NCBI GenBank assembly: GCA_951813575.1
Contig: OX638375.1
Coordinates: 992,001-1,056,000 of the forward strand
Source: Candidatus Binatia bacterium
GTDB taxonomy: Bacteria > Desulfobacterota > Binatia > UBA9968 > JAJDTQ01
Direction of reading: 5' to 3'
Length of the DNA stretch: 64,000 nt
The notes beneath the pieces are model-generated. The model saw nothing but the letters and a program-made list of their open reading frames with translations. It was not told where the DNA came from and searched no databases. The translations under genes and the position numbers were made by a program. How positions within the stretch are numbered: position 1 is the first letter of the stretch; every line of letters starts with the position of its first letter. Below, in pieces: positions 9,798 to 17,753 of the stretch.

Positions 9798-10808
9798 TCA
9801 ACCGGCCATCCCGCCGCCCAACGCCCTCAGCGCGGACTCCCGGTCCTCGCCGTAGACGTTGACGATGAGCTGGCTGAGGCCGTCTACTCGTCTCAACTCG
9901 GCGATCTTGCGGGCGCAGTCGCCGGGCGTGCCCACCAGGGTCATCTCCCTGAACAGGTCGTCACCGAGAGCAGCCCGCATGGTCTGCGCCAGATCGTACT
10001 CGTGGTCCTGACGCGTGGCTTCTTCCAGCACCTGGGCGCGCAGCTCGGCGGAAAGCAGCGGCTCGGATGCGCCCAGGACCTCCGGAGGAATCCGCACCGC
10101 GGCCTTCACCAGGGTCCGGCCCACCTCGGGAGCCAGCGCGTCCATGGCCTGCTCCGTGGTCTCGCCTACCACGCAGTGGGTCCACGCGCAGACGTGCAGG
10201 GCTTCCGGATCGCGCCCCGCCCTCACCGCTCCCTCGCGAATCTTGCCGATGGCGTAACCAAGGAACCGCGGCGAACCGCCGGGGCTGATGATGGCGCCAT
10301 CAGCGGCAGCGCCGGCAAAGTCGAAGGTTCGCGGCCCCTCCGCCGCCAGCAAGAGCGGCGGCTTCACCTCCGGCACGGCGGGAAGCGCCAGCCGCCGTCC
10401 GTTGTAGGACACGCGCTCGCCCCGAAGAAGCCCCTGCACCACATCGACGCTTTCGCGGAAGGCGTCGAAACGGTGCGGCTTCCTGCCGATGAACTTCACG
10501 GCGCTGTCGCCGAGCCCGAGACCGAGCTTGACCCGTCCCCCGGTGAGGATCGCGAGCGTGGCGAAGCTGTTGGCCACCACCGTGGGATCCCGGGTCAGCG
10601 TGTTGGTCACCGCCAGACCCACGACCGCGCGTTTGGTGGCCATGGCGCAGTACGGCAGGGAGACGTAGGGCTCGGCGCAACGCGGCGAATCGTACAGCCA
10701 GATGTGGTTGAACCCCGCCTCCTCCGCCTGCCGTGAATGCTCCGCCAGCATGGACGGATGCCGCGCCCGCAAACCCAGGCCGAAGTCGAGTCCGCGGCTA
10801 GGGTCCAT
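9798..10808 (-). CDS. LLM-class flavin-dependent oxidoreductase (F420- or FMN-dependent)
   Basis: The 336-residue protein has luciferase-like barrel features: LDFGLGLRARHPSMLAEHS at the N-terminus, KRAVVGLAVTNTLTRDPTV, GGRVKLGLGLGDSAVK and the C-terminal VGTPGDCARKIAELRRVDG. This spacing resembles F420-dependent methylenetetrahydromethanopterin-reductase-like members. Its ATG lies within the last 11 bp of the upstream sulfatase gene, so translation is probably coupled. It is one of four LLM genes in the window. Substrate unknown. Confidence 0.87.
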   Translation of the reverse strand: MDPSRGLDFGLGLRARHPSMLAEHSRQAEEAGFNHIWLYDSPRCAEPYVSLPYCAMATKRAVVGLAVTNTLTRDPTVVANSFATLAILTGGRVKLGLGLGDSAVKFIGRKPHRFDAFRESVDVVQGLLRGERVSYNGRRLALPAVPEVKPPLLLAAEGPRTFDFAGAAADGAIISPGGSPRFLGYAIGKIREGAVRAGRDPEALHVCAWTHCVVGETTEQAMDALAPEVGRTLVKAAVRIPPEVLGASEPLLSAELRAQVLEEATRQDHEYDLAQTMRAALGDDLFREMTLVGTPGDCARKIAELRRVDGLSQLIVNVYGEDRESALRALGGGMAG

Positions 10809-12393
10809 GGTGGGTGGCCAGGGGGCTCGTGTCGGTAAGCGCCATCATCTTGCGGGCCAGCGCCTCGGTGAGCTCCGCCCGGCGGGAGCCCGGCTCCTCC
10901 CACAAGTTTCGCATCTCGTCAGGGTCGTTTTCGAGATCGTAGATCTCGCCCCAGCCGGCGCCTTCGTAGAGGGTCAGGCGCCGGTCCGGCGTGATCAGGG
11001 TGCGGGCCCGGAAGTTGTTGTCGAAGCCCATGTAGCCCCGGCGCTGGTGCTCCTCGATGAGCAGCGAGTCGTGGCCCGTGCCCGAGCCGTCCATGGCCGG
11101 CTGGAGGCTCACCCCCTGCATGCCGTTGGGTCCTTCCAGGCCGGCCCTGTGCAGGATCGTGCTTGGCAGGTCCAGGGTGCCGCACAGGCCGCCGTTGACC
11201 ACTCCCCTGCCCGCCTGCTCCGGGTCGGCCCAGATGAACGGCACCCGCACCAGCCCGCGATAGTGGAGCGCACCCTTGAGGAGGAGCTGGTGGTCGCCCA
11301 TGAAGTCGCCGTGGTCGCTGGTGAAGACGATGACCGTGTCTTCCGCCAGCCCCAGGGCCTCGAGCCGCGCCCGGATGCGGCCGATGGCGTCGTCGATCAT
11401 GGTGATCATGCCGTAGGTCAGGGCGATGGCTTCGCGCGCTTCCCGCTCCGTGATGGCGAAGCCGCGCTGGCCGTCGCGGTTGGCCTCGCCCCGGTCCCGC
11501 TCCTCGTAGAGCCGCGCCAGATGGGGCAGCACCGGATGTTCCCCGCGATGAAACGAAGCCGGCAGCTCGATCTGTTCCGGGTGGTAGAGGTCCCAGTACC
11601 GGCCGGGGGGCGTAAACGCGTGATGCGGATCGGGAAACGAGCACTGGAGAAAGAAGGGCCGATCCCGTCCCGAGCGCGCGTGCTCCTCGAGAAACGCCAT
11701 GGTGCGCTCGGCCACGTAGCTCGTGGGGTAGAGTTCTTCGGGCACCCGGGTGCGCCATGCCTGCGGCGCCCGGCAATCGTTGCCGGGAAGCTGGTTTTTC
11801 GCGCCGCGCAGCGAGTCGGGATCCGGATGGCGCGCCCGCAACCAGCGCTCGTAGTGTCCCACCACCTGATCGGCGTGCTTGATGCACAGCTCCACGTGCT
11901 GGAACCCGTAGTAGGGAAACACCGGCTCGAACTCCGGGTCCCGCGCCCAGTTGGAAGGCAACTCCTGGTCGTAACGCGCGCCGGTGCTCTTCCATGCCTC
12001 GCGGAGGCGCTCGGGCGGCCGGGCACGCTGGGGATCCGGCTCCGGCATGCCGATGACCGGGAGATCGTCCTTGATGCTCTGGAGGTGGCACTTGCCGATA
12101 AGCGCCGTATGGTAGCCCGCCGCGGCCAAGACGTCGGTGAAGGTGGTGGCCTCCAGGGAAAGCGGGATGCCGTTGTGCCTTACGCCATGGAGCGACGGCA
12201 TCCGGCCGGTCATGAGCGTCGCGCGATTGGGCATGCAGATGGGCGTCGCCGTGTAGAACCGCTCGAAGCGGGTGCCTGCCGAAGCCAGCCCGTCGATGTG
12301 CGGCGTCTGCACCACCGGATTGCCGTAGCAGCCCAGGTGGTCCGCCCGGTGCTGGTCGGTGATGATGAAGAGGAAATTAGGTCTGTCTGTCAT
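10798..12393 (-). CDS. Type I sulfatase (arylsulfatase/phosphonate monoester hydrolase family)
   Basis: The 531-residue protein starts MTDRPNFLFIITDQHRADHLG, where the early Asp residues bind calcium. Cys53 in ICMPNRATLMTGR fits C-x-P-x-R, the site converted to formylglycine, so an FGE or anaerobic maturase is needed elsewhere. TSDHGDFMGDH supplies further metal ligands. No signal peptide is seen, so it is probably cytoplasmic, as in choline-sulfatase or phosphonate monoester hydrolases. ATG 12393 is preferred over an in-frame start 69 nt upstream because that extension is Arg-rich and GGAG precedes the ATG. It overlaps the LLM gene by 11 bp. Confidence 0.9.
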   Translation of the reverse strand: MTDRPNFLFIITDQHRADHLGCYGNPVVQTPHIDGLASAGTRFERFYTATPICMPNRATLMTGRMPSLHGVRHNGIPLSLEATTFTDVLAAAGYHTALIGKCHLQSIKDDLPVIGMPEPDPQRARPPERLREAWKSTGARYDQELPSNWARDPEFEPVFPYYGFQHVELCIKHADQVVGHYERWLRARHPDPDSLRGAKNQLPGNDCRAPQAWRTRVPEELYPTSYVAERTMAFLEEHARSGRDRPFFLQCSFPDPHHAFTPPGRYWDLYHPEQIELPASFHRGEHPVLPHLARLYEERDRGEANRDGQRGFAITEREAREAIALTYGMITMIDDAIGRIRARLEALGLAEDTVIVFTSDHGDFMGDHQLLLKGALHYRGLVRVPFIWADPEQAGRGVVNGGLCGTLDLPSTILHRAGLEGPNGMQGVSLQPAMDGSGTGHDSLLIEEHQRRGYMGFDNNFRARTLITPDRRLTLYEGAGWGEIYDLENDPDEMRNLWEEPGSRRAELTEALARKMMALTDTSPLATHHGP

Positions 12394-12478
12394 CTCGCTC
12401 CATCCGTGTCCTGGGTCGCGCTGTGCAACGTCCTCGTGTCTTCGAGACCGGCGGCGAATCACCCGGCCTGCGATATCC

Positions 12479-13027
12479 CTATGTATCCAGGGGCTTCTCG
12501 CCCTCCTTCGGCTCCACCTCCATGGCGTTCAGGACGCAGGCAAGCAGCACATAGTATCCGATGAAGGCCGAAAGCTCCACGCACGCCGTGGCTCCCAAGG
12601 CCTTCTCAACGGCGGCGAAGGTGGGCTCGCTCACGCGATGGGAGCGCAGCAGCTCCTGCGTGAACCGGCGGAGGTCCGCCTCCTCCAGCGTGAGCCCCGG
12701 CGGCTCCCGGCGCTCTCGCACCGCCTCGATGCATTCGTCCGAAATACCCGCCGCCCTGGCGTGTCCGGCGTGCACCGACCATTCGAACAGACAATCCACC
12801 TCCCGCGCCACGGTGAGGATCACCAGCTCCTTCAGCTTCTGGGGAAGCTCCATCTCGAAACGGACGAGGCTGCCGAGGTGGGCCACGCGGGCGGCCAGCT
12901 CCGGACTGTGCAGCAGCATGGTAAACGGCCCCTGCACCGCGCCCCGGCTCTGCGCGATGGCATCGAACACCGCATGGTGCTCCGGGCCCAGATCTTCCTT
13001 CCCCTTGATACTCGCGATACGCGCCAT
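12479..13027 (-). CDS. Carboxymuconolactone decarboxylase/AhpD-fold protein
   Basis: The 182-residue all-helical protein has LKELVILTVAREVDCLFEWSVH followed by AGISDECIEAV, the CMD core. Peroxidase-active AhpD members carry CxxC here; this one has a single Cys (VDCLFEWSVH), so it is more like gamma-carboxymuconolactone decarboxylase-type members and peroxidase activity is unlikely. Same strand as the sulfatase and LLM genes, 85 bp upstream of the sulfatase start. Role uncertain. Confidence 0.82.
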   Translation of the reverse strand: MARIASIKGKEDLGPEHHAVFDAIAQSRGAVQGPFTMLLHSPELAARVAHLGSLVRFEMELPQKLKELVILTVAREVDCLFEWSVHAGHARAAGISDECIEAVRERREPPGLTLEEADLRRFTQELLRSHRVSEPTFAAVEKALGATACVELSAFIGYYVLLACVLNAMEVEPKEGEKPLDT

Positions 13028-13095
13028 GTGAACGCCCTCCTCTTGTGTGTTGTTCCTGCAGTGCCGTGCAGCCCCGGCGGAGTTGGAACCCGCCG

Positions 13096-13854
13096 CTACA
13101 TCAGCCCTTCAGCCGGGTAGTCCCAGCACTTGAGATACCAACCATCCCCCTCCACCGCCAACGCCGCCTTGTAGCCCTCGCCCCCGTCCAGCGCGCACAT
13201 GGACCACCTCGCCACCTCGCGCGGGTCTCCCTCGAATCGCAGCAGGGCCGCGGGCTCGCCCGGCCGCAGGGTCACGTCGAACCGGCTCAGCCCCAGCGCG
13301 ATCCCCTCGCCATGGGCCTTGATGAATGCCTCCTTCCGCGTCCAGCAATTGAAGAACGCCTCCCGCCGCTGTCCCGCGGGGAGACTCGTCAAGGCTTCCA
13401 CCTCCGCCGGTGAGAAGGAGTGCCGGGCGACTCCCATGATGTCGGTGTCCGGGCGCACGCGCTCGACGTCGACGCCGACTTCGCGGCCGATGGCGAAGGC
13501 ATGTACCGCCCACCCGTAGGAATGGGACAGGTTGAAGCGCACGTCCCTGCCCCCAGGGGTTTCCGCGAGCGACGGCTTGCCATGGGTGCCGTAGCGGAAC
13601 CCGAGGGCGGCAGGCTCCACATCGAGATAGCGCGCCAGGAGGCTTCGCAACACCCCCCGGGCCACCGTGTACCGGCGCCTGTCCTCCTCGTAGAGGAACC
13701 GGCCCGCCCGGGCGCGCTCGTCGGGCGCCAGCAGCCCGTACAAGGGAGCCACTCGGGAAGCCGGCACCTCGGTGGCCGCACGCCAGACGTGGACCGTATC
13801 GTGCCCCAGCGCCAGGTTGGCCACCGGAGGCGACCAATGGGCCGTGGGCGTCAC
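13096..13854 (-). CDS. Sfp-type 4'-phosphopantetheinyl transferase
   Basis: The 252-residue protein carries the three PPTase signatures: KPSLAE with RFNLSHSYGWAVHAFA, GVDVERVRP (magnesium site) and FNCWTRKEAFIKAHGEGI (WxxKEAxxKxxG). It transfers phosphopantetheine from CoA to carrier-protein serines. The length fits the Sfp class that serves polyketide or peptide synthetases. The GTG start at 13854 overlaps the TGA of the MFS gene in a 4-bp GTGA junction, indicating tight coupling. A longer open frame upstream is only a shadow of the MFS gene. Confidence 0.9.
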   Translation of the reverse strand: MTPTAHWSPPVANLALGHDTVHVWRAATEVPASRVAPLYGLLAPDERARAGRFLYEEDRRRYTVARGVLRSLLARYLDVEPAALGFRYGTHGKPSLAETPGGRDVRFNLSHSYGWAVHAFAIGREVGVDVERVRPDTDIMGVARHSFSPAEVEALTSLPAGQRREAFFNCWTRKEAFIKAHGEGIALGLSRFDVTLRPGEPAALLRFEGDPREVARWSMCALDGGEGYKAALAVEGDGWYLKCWDYPAEGLM

Positions 13855-15065
13855 CGTCCCGAACCCCTGTAGAGCCGCAGGGGCGCAATCGCGGCCGCGG
13901 CCGCCAGCAGGAAGCCCCCGGACAGGTAGAACACCGAGCTCATGCCGTAGAACCCGACCATGTATCCGGCGATGACCGGACCGGGCAGAGTGAACAGGCT
14001 GTTGGAGAGAAACGTGATGCCCAGCGAGGTGGCCTGTATGCGCGAGCCCGCCACGTCCACCACGGCGGCGGCGGTTATGTTGCTGAGGGTGTAGAAGAAC
14101 AGGCTGATGAGGGTCACCACGATCCCCAGGGGAATCCCCGGACGCACCAACGGAATCAACGTGTAGAGCACCGCCAGCACCACGAACGCCGGCAACAGCA
14201 CCGCCTTCCGGCCCAGGCGGTCCGAGAGGTAGCCCAGGACGGGCTGGGACACCGTGCCGAGCACGTGCAGCAGCGCGTAGTAGTAGCCCAATCCGGTGGA
14301 GCCGTAACCGAGGGTTTCCTGCACGTAGAGGGGGAAGAAGGTGATGATCAGTATCCGGCCGGCGTTCATGAGGCCGTTGGCCAGCGCCACGCCCAGAAAG
14401 GCGGGATTTCGGAGGAACTCGGCCAACCCGGACGCCTGCGCGCTCCCGCTCCCCGACCCGGGCGGCGGCGCGGCAAAGATGCCGCGCAAGCCGAGCCACA
14501 AGGGAATGCTCAGCGCCACGGCCAGCAGGAACTGCAACGCCATGATATTGCGCCAGGGATAGAGGCCCAACAGGATGCCGACGACCACCGGCGTCAGGGT
14601 GTCGCCGGTGGTCGCGCCCATGCCGTGGATGGCGAACGCCGTGGCCCGGTGCTCCGGGAATCGGCTCGAGAGCGACGCCATGGCCGTGGGATGCCACAGG
14701 GCGATGCCCACCCCCACCAGCCCCGCCGCAGCCAGCGCGTAGAGGTAGCCGGGGGCGAGTCCGAAGGTGAGGTATGCCAACCCGAAGACAAGCAGGGCCG
14801 AGGTGAGGATCGCGGTCCGGTGACGCGCTAGGCGGTCCCCCAGAAACCCCGCGGGCAGGTTCGTGAGCCCGGTGGTCAACTCCCGCGTGGTGGTCAGGAA
14901 ACCCACCTGGACGTAGCTCAGGCGCAGGGCCACCTCCAGGGGGTGCAGGATCATGGGAAAGAGCTGCCCGAACCAGTGCACCGCGAAGTGCCCGCCGGTG
15001 ACGTAGCCCAGGAGCGCCAGCCGGTCCCTGCCGATGGCGCGAAGTCCGCTGTTCAGTTTCACCAC
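13851..15065 (-). CDS. MFS transporter, fosmidomycin-resistance-like
   Basis: About 404 residues with 12 predicted membrane helices. The motif GFLGDRLARHR is the MFS A-type loop between helices 2 and 3; GYLSDRLGRKA is its counterpart in the second half. The order resembles FSR/NNP-like efflux proteins. GTG 15065 (or 15062) is chosen because AGGGAAAG precedes it; a TTG at 15110 would add 15 polar residues. The coupling to a PPTase gene suggests export of a carrier-protein-derived product, but this is inference; no synthase gene is visible here. Confidence 0.82.
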   Translation of the reverse strand: MVKLNSGLRAIGRDRLALLGYVTGGHFAVHWFGQLFPMILHPLEVALRLSYVQVGFLTTTRELTTGLTNLPAGFLGDRLARHRTAILTSALLVFGLAYLTFGLAPGYLYALAAAGLVGVGIALWHPTAMASLSSRFPEHRATAFAIHGMGATTGDTLTPVVVGILLGLYPWRNIMALQFLLAVALSIPLWLGLRGIFAAPPPGSGSGSAQASGLAEFLRNPAFLGVALANGLMNAGRILIITFFPLYVQETLGYGSTGLGYYYALLHVLGTVSQPVLGYLSDRLGRKAVLLPAFVVLAVLYTLIPLVRPGIPLGIVVTLISLFFYTLSNITAAAVVDVAGSRIQATSLGITFLSNSLFTLPGPVIAGYMVGFYGMSSVFYLSGGFLLAAAAAIAPLRLYRGSGR

Positions 15066-15439
15066 GACATCTTTCCCTACGACCGTCTGTCTTGCGGTGC
15101 TCGCGCGCAAGGCGCCCGCCGCCCGTCGTCAGGGGCCAACCGTAACCCATCGCTACGGAATTATCCAAAACCCCGGCGGGTACCCAAAAAGCGGGTACCC
15201 AAGTGGTCAGGGTGCCCGTTTTTATTTGGGGTACCCTAAAAGGGTACCAAGATGCAGTTACATAGTGACTCCCTTCAGCGCGGTTCCATAGTCGTACCAT
15301 GGGTGCTCGATCCCCAAAACGACCTTGACTTGTAAGCGTAGGTGCGCTTCTGATCTCCGGGTGTTCAGTTGTATCCTCATCTCCCTTGATTTCCCGAGTC
15401 GTGCATTCCGCGTGATGGAATAAAGAGGCTGTGTCAATC
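15066..15439. repeat. Intergenic region with clustered GGGTACCC palindromes
   Basis: This 374-bp gap between divergent MFS genes contains no convincing gene. The palindrome GGGTACCC occurs at 15178-15185, 15193-15200 and 15229-15236, with a near copy at 15242-15249. The first two copies and the segment 15210-15236 form an imperfect inverted repeat: GGTACCC-A5-rich-GCGGGTACCC on the left, GGGTGCCCG-T5-rich-GGGTACC on the right. It could fold as a large hairpin. It may be a decayed small mobile repeat, an operator cluster, or a terminator-like structure. Confidence 0.55.
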
Positions 15440-16699
15440 ATGTTGCGTCCTGAAGTCCCATTCCGTCCAGTCAGTTTCTACGGGCACGCAATCCTATTCC
15501 TTTGCTTCCTCAATATGTTCATGATGGTCGGGATTGGCAATTCGACGATATTCTTCAGCACCGGCCCAGTGGATGCCTTCGGGTGGTCCCGTGGTGTGGC
15601 CACGATCCTTGTCTTGATCAACGGCGTCCTACATACCGCCGCTCCCCTGATGGGTTGGTGCTATGATCGTTTCGGCCCGCGTATCGTCATGTCCCTTGGC
15701 GCCATAGCGATAGGCATTGGACTCGTGTTGTCCGGTCAGAGCACGTCGCTATCGCAGTTTCTCTTCTACGGTTTCCCGACAAGTCTTGGCTTGGTCTGCA
15801 TCGGGGCAGTGACCACGACGGCATTGCTGTCTCACTGGTTCCGCGAACGTATCGCCACCGCCATCGGTATTGCTACCATGGGACTGCATCTCGGGATTCT
15901 GTTCGCCGTGCCCGTCGTGGAGAACCTGATCTCGGCCCTTGAGTGGCGTACGACGTATACCCTCATCGGCGTGGTGACACTCGTCCTGCTGGTGCCCTTG
16001 AACGTCCTACTTCCCAAGCGGCGGCCGCAGGATGTCGGACAACTCCCAGACGGCCGCCCGATTGAGATTGCAGAGCCCATGGCGAGAGTCGACGATGATT
16101 TCCAGTCCAAGTCCGAAGACCCCAACGTATGGACTCTGAAGGAGGCCGTCATATCCATCCCCTTCTGGGTGATTACAACAGGTCTTTGCGCGTCGGCGGC
16201 CGGTCTGTCACTCATGCAAGTACATGGGGCGGGCGGTGTCGCTGCGACGCACTATCTTAGACTCATCAGCCTGACGCGATGTGTGGGCTCCGGACTCTGG
16301 GGGGTCGCCTCGGATCGGCTGGGGCGTAACCGCGCGTATGCATTGGGCACTTTGGTCACTCTCGGCGGCATTGGATTGATCTTGGCCTCACCTTCCAACC
16401 CATCCACATGGTGGCTCGATGCGTTCGCCTTGTTATACGGTCTGGGGACAAGTGCAAACACCCCGACCTACGGTGCCATGATAGCCGACATCTTTGGCGG
16501 CAAGAACATCGGGGTCATCCTCGGATTTCTTCAGATCCCTTCGTTGATCGGCGCGGCATTCGGACCAGTCCTTGGCGGAGTCGTCTACGATACTACAGAT
16601 TCCAATGCCGGCGTCTTGGTCGCTGTAGTGTTGCTGTTCTCGGTGGCGTATCTTTGCATCCAGTGCACTATGCAGTATCGTCAACGGCAAGGTCATTAG
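15440..16699 (+). CDS. MFS transporter, monocarboxylate/oxalate-formate-type, probably horizontally acquired
   Basis: The 419-residue protein has 12 predicted helices. It has the loops GWCYDRFGPRIVMSLG and GVASDRLGRNRAYALG and a C-terminal half with ADIFGGKNIGVILGFLQIPS, patterns seen in OFA-like/MCT-like families (MFS_1). Base composition is clearly lower in GC (about 50-58% by eye) than the flanking genes and codon choice is more mixed, suggesting acquisition from another genome. ATG 15440 is preferred; an in-frame GTG at 15431 sits too close to AGAGG. It lies next to the palindrome-rich gap and just before the resumed envelope cluster. Confidence 0.82.
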   Translation: MLRPEVPFRPVSFYGHAILFLCFLNMFMMVGIGNSTIFFSTGPVDAFGWSRGVATILVLINGVLHTAAPLMGWCYDRFGPRIVMSLGAIAIGIGLVLSGQSTSLSQFLFYGFPTSLGLVCIGAVTTTALLSHWFRERIATAIGIATMGLHLGILFAVPVVENLISALEWRTTYTLIGVVTLVLLVPLNVLLPKRRPQDVGQLPDGRPIEIAEPMARVDDDFQSKSEDPNVWTLKEAVISIPFWVITTGLCASAAGLSLMQVHGAGGVAATHYLRLISLTRCVGSGLWGVASDRLGRNRAYALGTLVTLGGIGLILASPSNPSTWWLDAFALLYGLGTSANTPTYGAMIADIFGGKNIGVILGFLQIPSLIGAAFGPVLGGVVYDTTDSNAGVLVAVVLLFSVAYLCIQCTMQYRQRQGH

Positions 16700-16800
16700 T
16701 ATTTGCATTTGCTGGCCACGCAACCGTCGCGAGGACTTCGTGAAGCTAGCAGCACACTTGGGCGGGCGCGCAGGACCGACGAACTGAAACCCCGGCCGTC

Positions 16801-16829
16801 TTGAGTTCAACGCACGAAGGTGGTTAACT
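16801..16829 (+). promoter_or_regulatory. Weak candidate promoter before the DUF58 gene
   Basis: TTGAGT (16801-16806) and TTAACT (16824-16829) are 17 nt apart, upstream of the ATG at 16861. The match is weak, but a promoter is needed here because the gene is cut off from moxR. The rest of the 160-bp gap shows nothing else. Confidence 0.25.
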
Positions 16830-16860
16830 GACGCCGTATTTCACTACCGCTTCGGCGTTC

Positions 16861-17751
16861 ATGGCCACCCCCGAACAAAGCTACTTCGATCCGGCGGTGC
16901 TGGCGAGGCTCTCGAACCTGCACCTGAAGGCCCGTTGGGTCGTGGAAGGCGTCATGGCCGGGCTCCATCGGAGCCGCGCCAAGGGCTTCAGCGTCGAGTT
17001 CGAGCAGCACCGCGAGTACGCCCCCGGTGACGAGATCCGGCGCATCGACTGGAAGGCCCTGGGCAAGTTCGACCGCTACTTCATCAAGGAGTTCGAGGAC
17101 GAGAGCAACCTCAAGACGCACCTGCTGCTGGACGTCAGCGGCTCCATGGACTACGCGTCCGGCGAGGTCACCAAGTTCCAGTACAGCTGCATCCTGGTGG
17201 CGTCGCTGGCCTACCTGATCCTGAGGCAGCAGGACGCCGCCGGCCTGATCACCTTCTCCGACCGCATCGACTCGCAACTTCCGCCCAAGGCCACCCGCGG
17301 CTACATGGTGGAGCTGCTGCAACAGCTCGAAGGCGAGACCACCCGGGGCGAGACCGCCGTGGGCAGGATCCTGCGGGAGGTGGCCGGCGGCATCCGGCGG
17401 CGGGGCCTGGTGGTGCTGGTTTCGGACCTGCTGGACGACGCCGAGTCGGTGCTCCAGGGGTTGCGCCTGTTCCGCTACAAGGGCAACGACGTGCTGGTCT
17501 TCCACGTGATGGACGAGGCTGAGCGGACGCTCCCCTTCTCCGGCAACACGCGGTTCGAGGACATCGAGGATTCCAGGCTCCGGGTCACCGCCGATCCCAA
17601 GGCCATTCAGGCCGAGTATCGCCGGGTGGTGGAGAACCACATCGACACCCTCCGGTCGGGCTGCCACGAGTACGCCATCGACTACCAACTGGTCTCCACG
17701 GCCACGCCGCTGGACCAGGCGCTGGTGAGCTATCTGAGCTGGAGGAAGTAA
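16861..17751 (+). CDS. DUF58 protein (vWA-like, MoxR partner)
   Basis: The 296-residue protein contains the DUF58 hallmark REYAPGDEIRRIDWKALG and a vWA core with the MIDAS-like DVSGSM near residue 91 and SDLLDDAE further on. DUF58 proteins are partners of MoxR ATPases in Bat-type clusters. No clear Shine-Dalgarno precedes the ATG. A GGAGG 6 bases before its stop serves the following gene. The protein is normally encoded directly after moxR; here about 10 kb intervene. Confidence 0.9.
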   Translation: MATPEQSYFDPAVLARLSNLHLKARWVVEGVMAGLHRSRAKGFSVEFEQHREYAPGDEIRRIDWKALGKFDRYFIKEFEDESNLKTHLLLDVSGSMDYASGEVTKFQYSCILVASLAYLILRQQDAAGLITFSDRIDSQLPPKATRGYMVELLQQLEGETTRGETAVGRILREVAGGIRRRGLVVLVSDLLDDAESVLQGLRLFRYKGNDVLVFHVMDEAERTLPFSGNTRFEDIEDSRLRVTADPKAIQAEYRRVVENHIDTLRSGCHEYAIDYQLVSTATPLDQALVSYLSWRK

Positions 17752-17753
17752 CC

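Noticed and set aside
13096-15441. A 781-codon open frame suggesting a fusion protein
   Set aside because: Only the last 252 codons (PPTase) are coding; the rest is the shadow of the MFS gene, which has its own start and stop.
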